Positions 7,307 through 10,730 of a DNA stretch of 10,730 bases are shown here, in pieces. The DNA is taken from contig SLPX01000369.1 of NCBI GenBank assembly GCA_007131745.1, forward strand, positions 1 to 10,730. Reading direction: 5' to 3'. The translations under genes and the position numbers were made by a program. Numbering within the stretch: the first letter of the stretch is position 1; each line of letters opens with the position of its first letter. The DNA comes from Myxococcales bacterium. GTDB taxonomy: Bacteria; Myxococcota; Polyangia; HGW-17; SLPX01. The notes beneath the pieces were generated by a model. The model did no database searches and was not told the DNA's origin. It saw nothing but the letters and a program-made list of their open reading frames with translations.

Positions 7307-7311
7307 AAGAA

Positions 7312-8331
7312 ATGACGAAGATAGCGATTAACGGTTTCGGGAGAATCGGAAGGTGCATTCTGCGGCTGGCCGCAAAAGATGAAAACATCGAGGTGGTGGC
7401 GATTAACGACCTCATGGAACCGGCGGATGCGTTGCATTTGTTCATGTTTGATTCCGTTCATCTTCGTTTCGAGGATGCCGCTCTCGAGGGGGACATGATC
7501 AGAGCCGGCAGGCAGAAAGTCAGGTTGCTTAAGGAGAGGGATCCGGGCAAGCTTCCTTGGAAGGAAATGGGAGTCGATGTGGTTGTGGAAAGCACCGGAC
7601 TTTTCAGGACGCGCTCGACCGCGGCGGCGCACATCGAGGCCGGAGCAAAGAAAGTGATCATCAGCGCGCCCTCCAAGGGGGATGATCCTGCTGATTTGAC
7701 CGTTGTTCCAGGCGTGAACATGGATTCTTACAACCCTGAAAAACATCATGTTCTTTCTAATGCTTCTTGTACGACGAATTGCCTGGCCCCGGTGATCAAG
7801 GTGCTTCATGACAACTTCAAGGTCTTGAATGCTCAGATGACGACCATTCATTCCTACACCAATGACCAGAGGATCTTGGATTTTCCGCACGGAGATATGC
7901 GCAGAGCCAGGGCGGGGGCGGTTTCCATGATCCCAACCACGACCGGCGCTGCAAAAGCCATCGGCCTGGTAATACCCGACCTGGCCGGGAAAGTCGACGG
8001 CATGGCGATCAGGGTTCCCACACCCAATGTGTCGCTGGTGGACGTGACGGCGCGCGTTGCAAATCCGCCTGCCGGAAACGGAGCGGCTGCCGTAAACGAC
8101 GCATTGGAAGCGGCTACCCGGGAAGGACCGCTGAAAAACATCTTGGGATTTGAAAGAAGGCCGCTTGTTTCCGTGGATTTCATGGGAAACACTCTTTCGT
8201 CTGTGGTGGATGCCCAATGCACGAATGTGATGGGCGACCTGGTGAAGGTTCTTTCTTGGTACGATAACGAAATGGGTTATTCTCAGAGGATGTTGGATCT
8301 TGCGGCGTACATGGCTGAGAAGGGGGTCTGA
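7312..8331 (+). CDS. gap: Glyceraldehyde-3-phosphate dehydrogenase, type I (canonical copy)
   Basis: This is a 339-residue cytoplasmic glycolytic enzyme that reversibly converts glyceraldehyde-3-phosphate, NAD and phosphate to 1,3-bisphosphoglycerate and NADH. All hallmark motifs are intact: NGFGRIGR at the N-terminus, the NAD-selecting Asp in INDL, VVESTG, SAPS, catalytic C153 in SNASCTTNC, general base H180 in TIHSYTNDQ, DMRRARAG, the phosphate site PTTTGAAKA, RVPTPNVS and WYDNEMGYS. The usual NAD ligand Asp supports NAD rather than NADP. It is the first gene of a gap-pgk-tpiA-secG series, and the product of its reaction is the substrate of the next gene. A 318-base structured leader precedes it. 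It is clearly closer to textbook GAPDH than the two other family members at 584 and 5746, and is likely the housekeeping copy. Confidence 0.97.
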   Translation: MTKIAINGFGRIGRCILRLAAKDENIEVVAINDLMEPADALHLFMFDSVHLRFEDAALEGDMIRAGRQKVRLLKERDPGKLPWKEMGVDVVVESTGLFRTRSTAAAHIEAGAKKVIISAPSKGDDPADLTVVPGVNMDSYNPEKHHVLSNASCTTNCLAPVIKVLHDNFKVLNAQMTTIHSYTNDQRILDFPHGDMRRARAGAVSMIPTTTGAAKAIGLVIPDLAGKVDGMAIRVPTPNVSLVDVTARVANPPAGNGAAAVNDALEAATREGPLKNILGFERRPLVSVDFMGNTLSSVVDAQCTNVMGDLVKVLSWYDNEMGYSQRMLDLAAYMAEKGV

Positions 8332-8437
8332 ATCGAGCTGTTGCAGATCCGTTACGGCTCGCCAATCGGTTCTTGGGAATCGTTCGTGAAATTATTTCTG
8401 TACCGGCCCTGTTTCAGGTCCGGCCGGGAGGCTGATC
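8332..8437 (+). promoter_or_regulatory. gap-pgk spacer with a hairpin abutting the pgk ribosome binding site
   Basis: In this 106-base spacer CCGG-C-CCTG (8403-8411) pairs with CAGG-T-CCGG (8415-8423) around a TTT loop, giving eight base pairs with one C/T mismatch. Its right arm ends two bases before the pgk Shine-Dalgarno GGGAGG (8426-8431). No T-run follows, so it is not an intrinsic terminator. It could affect pgk translation or protect mRNA ends, which is inference. Confidence 0.4.
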
Positions 8438-9619
8438 ATGGCTATTCGCAGTATTGATGATCTTGACGTCGGCGGAAAGAGGGTTTTTTGCCGTTTGGAT
8501 TTGAATGTGCCTCTCACCGAAGAGGGGGAAGTGGCGGACGACACCAGGATACGGGCTGCGCTGCCCACCCTGGAAGACCTGCTGAAAAGAGGCGCGCGGG
8601 TGGTGGCTGCGTCTCATCTCGGACGGCCCAAAGGCAAGCATAATGAAAAGCTGATCATGGAACCAGTAGGAGCCCGCCTGGCGGAATTGATGCGTCGGGA
8701 CGTGACGTGCACTGATGACTCGATCGGCGACGGAGTAAGGAAGGTCGTTTCCGACATGAGAGACGGCGAACTCGTTCTCCTGGAAAATCTGAGGTTTCAC
8801 CCGGAAGAGGAGAAAAACGATCCCGAACACAGCAAGCTTCTCGCTGAGCTTTGCGACGTCTATGTAAATGACGCGTTCGGCACTGCACACCGGGCTCATT
8901 CCTCGACCGAGGGTCTGCCCAGGCTCGTTTCGGAGAAGGCAGCGGGAAGATTGATGTTCAAAGAGATTTCGTTTTTCTCGAAACTTCTGAAGAATCCTGA
9001 GCGGGTTTTTGTAGCGGTGCTGGGAGGGGCGAAAGTTTCGGATAAAATCGGGGTTATCAAAAGCCTCCTGGACCGGGTCGATAAATTGATAATCGGTGGC
9101 GCCATGGCAAACACTTTTCTGGCGGCTCGAGGCGGCTCGATGGGAAAATCGCTCGTGGAAGGCGACAAGCTCGATACGGCCCGTGATGTCATGAAGGCTG
9201 CACTGGCCCGTTCCGTGGAGATTTTGCTTCCGGAAGATGTTGTGGCGGCCGGGAGCATAGACGAACCGACCGGCGTGATCGCGGCGGCTGATGATATTCC
9301 CGATGACATGGCGGCTTTTGATATCGGGCCGGAAACACGCAGCAAATTCCAGGAAGCGCTTTCCGGGGCGAAGACGATTTTTTGGAATGGGCCCATGGGG
9401 GTTTTTGAGAAAGAGCCGTTTGCGGCCGGCACGACTGTCATGGCGGTTGGAGTGGCGGATTCCTCCGCTTTGTCCGTCGTGGGGGGCGGTGATTCGGTTG
9501 CCGCTGTTGCAAAAGCGGGCGTTGAGGACAGAATATCGCACATTTCCACTGGAGGAGGAGCATCCCTGGAAATGATGGAGGGAAGAACTCTTCCGGGCAT
9601 AGCTGTCCTGGAAGAGTAG
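8438..9619 (+). CDS. pgk: Phosphoglycerate kinase
   Basis: This is a full-length 393-residue phosphoglycerate kinase, transferring phosphate between 1,3-bisphosphoglycerate and ADP to give 3-phosphoglycerate and ATP in the cytoplasm. The N-terminal substrate domain has RLDLNVPL (D21, N23), DDTRIR, SHLGRPKG (59-66) and NDAFGTAHRAH. The C-terminal nucleotide domain has LGGAKVSDK, IGGAMANTF, WNGPMGVFE, GGGDSVAA and STGGGASLE. Nothing is missing. The ATG at 8438 has GGGAGG six bases upstream, and the protein begins at the usual place before the first strand. It follows gap by 106 bases and precedes tpiA by a short gap, consistent with one operon of consecutive triose-phosphate steps. It is a standalone kinase rather than the pgk-tpi fusion known in some bacteria. 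Confidence 0.98.
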   Translation: MAIRSIDDLDVGGKRVFCRLDLNVPLTEEGEVADDTRIRAALPTLEDLLKRGARVVAASHLGRPKGKHNEKLIMEPVGARLAELMRRDVTCTDDSIGDGVRKVVSDMRDGELVLLENLRFHPEEEKNDPEHSKLLAELCDVYVNDAFGTAHRAHSSTEGLPRLVSEKAAGRLMFKEISFFSKLLKNPERVFVAVLGGAKVSDKIGVIKSLLDRVDKLIIGGAMANTFLAARGGSMGKSLVEGDKLDTARDVMKAALARSVEILLPEDVVAAGSIDEPTGVIAAADDIPDDMAAFDIGPETRSKFQEALSGAKTIFWNGPMGVFEKEPFAAGTTVMAVGVADSSALSVVGGGDSVAAVAKAGVEDRISHISTGGGASLEMMEGRTLPGIAVLEE

Positions 9620-9644
9620 CAGGATAAATAGAGCGCAAGATAAT

Positions 9645-9648
9645 GGAG
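9645..9648 (+). promoter_or_regulatory. tpiA: Shine-Dalgarno favouring the tpiA start at 9658
   Basis: GGAG lies nine bases before the ATG at 9658. The earlier in-frame ATG at 9643 overlaps this site and has only a distant AGGA (9621-9624) upstream, 18 bases away. The later start gives MTERKKFVCGNWKLN, matching the usual short N-terminus of the family. Confidence 0.6.
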
Positions 9649-9657
9649 TTAGACGAG

Positions 9658-10434
9658 ATGACGGAACGAAAAAAGTTTGTTTGTGGAAACTGGAAATTGA
9701 ATAAGACCGTCGGCGAATCCGAAGAGTTGGTGAAGGGAATTCTGGGCCGGTTGCGTGAACTTGATCCGGGGAAGCTTCCCGATATAGCGGTCGCTCCGGT
9801 ATACACTTCTTTGAGTTCGGTTGCCCGGTTGCTCGGCGAAGGCGATCCGATCGGCCTGGCAGCGCAAAACGGTTACCACGAAGACCAAGGCGCTTATACG
9901 GGTGAAGTGTCCATGGCTCTACTCAAGGATGTAGGGTGTAAATACGTTATCGTAGGGCATTCCGAGCGCAGGGCTCTTTTCGGCGAGACGGACGAAGGTG
10001 TGAACATAAAAACCCGGCGGGGTTTGGCGGCCGGGTTGACGCCGATCGTCTGTGTTGGAGAATCGCTTGAGCAGAGGGAAGCGGGTGAAACCGAGAAAGT
10101 TGTCGGCGCCCAGGTTGAACGCGGTCTGCAAGGAATGAAAAGAGAAGAAGTTGCGTCGTGTGTGATAGCTTATGAACCTGTTTGGGCGATAGGCACCGGA
10201 AAAACCGCCACCCCGGAACAGGCTGTGGAAGTACACAGGCACATTAGAAAAATCCTGACCGGTCTCTACGATGACTCTTTGGCCGCGGGGATGGTGATCC
10301 AGTACGGGGGCAGCGTCAATCCGAAAAATGCAGAAGATTTGATGAGCCGGGAAGACGTGGACGGAGCGCTTGTGGGAGGCGCTGCACTGGATGCTGAGAG
10401 CTTTGTAGCGATCATCCGGGCGGCGGCCCGATGA
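9658..10434 (+). CDS. tpiA: Triosephosphate isomerase
   Basis: This 258-residue TIM-barrel enzyme interconverts dihydroxyacetone phosphate and glyceraldehyde-3-phosphate in the cytoplasm. The active site is complete: N11 and K13 in CGNWKLN, the electrophile H101 in VGHSERR, the catalytic base E173 in AYEPVWAIGTGKTATPEQA (which includes the flexible lid), and the phosphate-gripping YGGSV loop at 216-220. Length is normal for the family. Starting at 9643 would add five residues (MELDE); I prefer 9658 because of its Shine-Dalgarno. It lies 38 bases after pgk and is the third consecutive enzyme of the lower-glycolysis operon. Confidence 0.97.
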   Translation: MTERKKFVCGNWKLNKTVGESEELVKGILGRLRELDPGKLPDIAVAPVYTSLSSVARLLGEGDPIGLAAQNGYHEDQGAYTGEVSMALLKDVGCKYVIVGHSERRALFGETDEGVNIKTRRGLAAGLTPIVCVGESLEQREAGETEKVVGAQVERGLQGMKREEVASCVIAYEPVWAIGTGKTATPEQAVEVHRHIRKILTGLYDDSLAAGMVIQYGGSVNPKNAEDLMSREDVDGALVGGAALDAESFVAIIRAAAR

Positions 10435-10616
10435 GCCGGCTGATTTCGGCCCGGAATGTCTCTTTGAGATTTGCTCTTTACAACCGGGGCCGAATGAGTA
10501 AAAAGACCCCTCGCGGTTTATGAACCGGGATCGGTGAATCCGCGTGATCAGCCTCGCATCGACCGGGAGCCGGTGCCCCGTTGGTCGGGCTTAAACGCTT
10601 GAGTAAAGGTGCGTTA
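10435..10616 (+). promoter_or_regulatory. tpiA-secG spacer with two inverted repeats
   Basis: TTCGGCCCGG (10445-10454) can pair with CCGGGGCCGAA (10484-10494) with one bulged base and a 29-base loop. Further on, CGACC (10560-10564) faces GGTCG (10583-10587), and within it ACCGG/CCGGT (10562-10566/10570-10574) forms a tight GAG-loop hairpin. Neither is followed by a T-run, so no intrinsic terminator is evident. AAAGGTG (10605-10611) is the likely secG ribosome binding site. I see no tRNA. Confidence 0.35.
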
Positions 10617-10730
10617 ATGTCTTGGATTTTTTCTGTTGTACGTGTTGTTCATATCCTGTCGTGTTTCTTCTTGATCCTTGTCGTGCTCTTGCAGGCCGGC
10701 AAGGGGGCCGGAATCGGTTCAGCTTTTGGA
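10617..10730 (+). CDS. secG: Preprotein translocase subunit SecG (5' part, cut by window end)
   Basis: The 38 visible residues start MSWIFSVVRVVHIL, continue as a hydrophobic first membrane segment, and reach LLQAGKGAGIGSAFG. This LLQxGKGAGxGSAFG-type motif after the first transmembrane helix is the SecG signature. SecG is a small inner-membrane subunit of the SecYEG channel that assists SecA-driven protein export. Genes for it often follow tpiA, which supports the call. The second membrane segment and the C-terminus lie beyond the window. AAAGGTG five bases before the ATG supports the start. Confidence 0.93.
   Translation, partial: MSWIFSVVRVVHILSCFFLILVVLLQAGKGAGIGSAFG

Larger units (their letters stand above)
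6994..7311 (+). promoter_or_regulatory. Structured 318-base leader/intergenic region before the canonical gap gene
   Basis: No gene is seen here, but inverted repeats are dense. TTCCGCGGAA (7035-7044) is a perfect palindrome. GGCCGG at 7084-7089 can pair either with CCGGCC at 7064-7069 or, through GCCGG 7085-7089, with CCGGC at 7106-7110. Further stems are GCTAC/GTAGC (7109-7113/7118-7122, TTAG loop), TCCCAT/ATGGGA (7123-7128/7150-7155, enclosing CCCG/CGGG at 7129-7132/7138-7141), AACTAG/CTAGTT (7155-7160/7190-7195) enclosing GACTC/GAGTC (7170-7174/7179-7183), an eight-G run (7224-7231) facing CCCCC (7239-7243), and CTTCCGC with GCGGGAAG (7243-7249/7255-7262). The region ends at a strong ribosome binding site. 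This looks like a regulatory RNA leader (attenuator or riboswitch-like), but I cannot match it to a named class. Confidence 0.5.

Noticed and set aside
7150..7311. N-terminal extension of the canonical GAPDH with a signal-peptide-like start (MGTSYLLTLLSL)
   Set aside because: It runs through the hairpin region, has no good ribosome binding site, and GAPDH homologs begin at the ATG at 7312, which has AAGGAGG at ideal spacing.
7183..8217. 344-codon minus-strand open frame antisense to gap
   Set aside because: Shadow of the canonical gap gene, with low-complexity His/Arg-rich translation and no recognisable product.
8414..9541. 375-codon minus-strand open frame antisense to pgk
   Set aside because: It lies opposite a fully conserved pgk gene and its product has no recognisable motif; codon bias in the sense strand explains the openness.

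Overview
The window is bacterial DNA of roughly even base composition. Gene order gap-pgk-tpi-secG at the right end is a known bacterial arrangement, seen in Geobacter-like Desulfobacterota, Firmicutes and others. All genes read rightwards with bacterial Shine-Dalgarno sites. I cannot place the phylum from this window; an uncultured Gram-negative or candidate-phylum bacterium would fit, but that is inference.

Layout: bases 1-583 hold no convincing complete gene. They begin with a strongly purine-rich stretch carrying a 37-bp direct repeat, followed by about 400 bases with no recognised content. Bases 584-6993 form a tight three-gene block (gaps of 25 and 37 bases): a divergent GAPDH-family dehydrogenase, a 1361-residue PPDK/PEP-synthase-like phosphotransferase, and a second, larger and more divergent GAPDH-family protein. 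A 318-base gap follows (6994-7311), full of inverted repeats and including a mutually exclusive pairing. After it come a canonical GAPDH (7312-8331), phosphoglycerate kinase (8438-9619), triosephosphate isomerase (9658-10434) and the start of secG, cut by the window edge.

How the genes work together: canonical gap, pgk and tpiA catalyse three consecutive triose-phosphate steps of glycolysis/gluconeogenesis; secG is a common passenger of this operon. The upstream block is the unusual part. It brings two further GAPDH-fold enzymes, both keeping the catalytic Cys and His, around a protein that has the ATP-grasp and phosphohistidine modules of pyruvate phosphate dikinase but ends about 60 residues after the phosphohistidine. 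It therefore lacks the PEP/pyruvate-binding barrel, and carries about 870 N-terminal residues that I do not recognise. The best candidate for something undescribed is this GAPDH / truncated dikinase / GAPDH unit, possibly a phosphotransfer system with an unknown acceptor coupled to triose-phosphate metabolism. The second candidate is the structured leader before the canonical gap gene.
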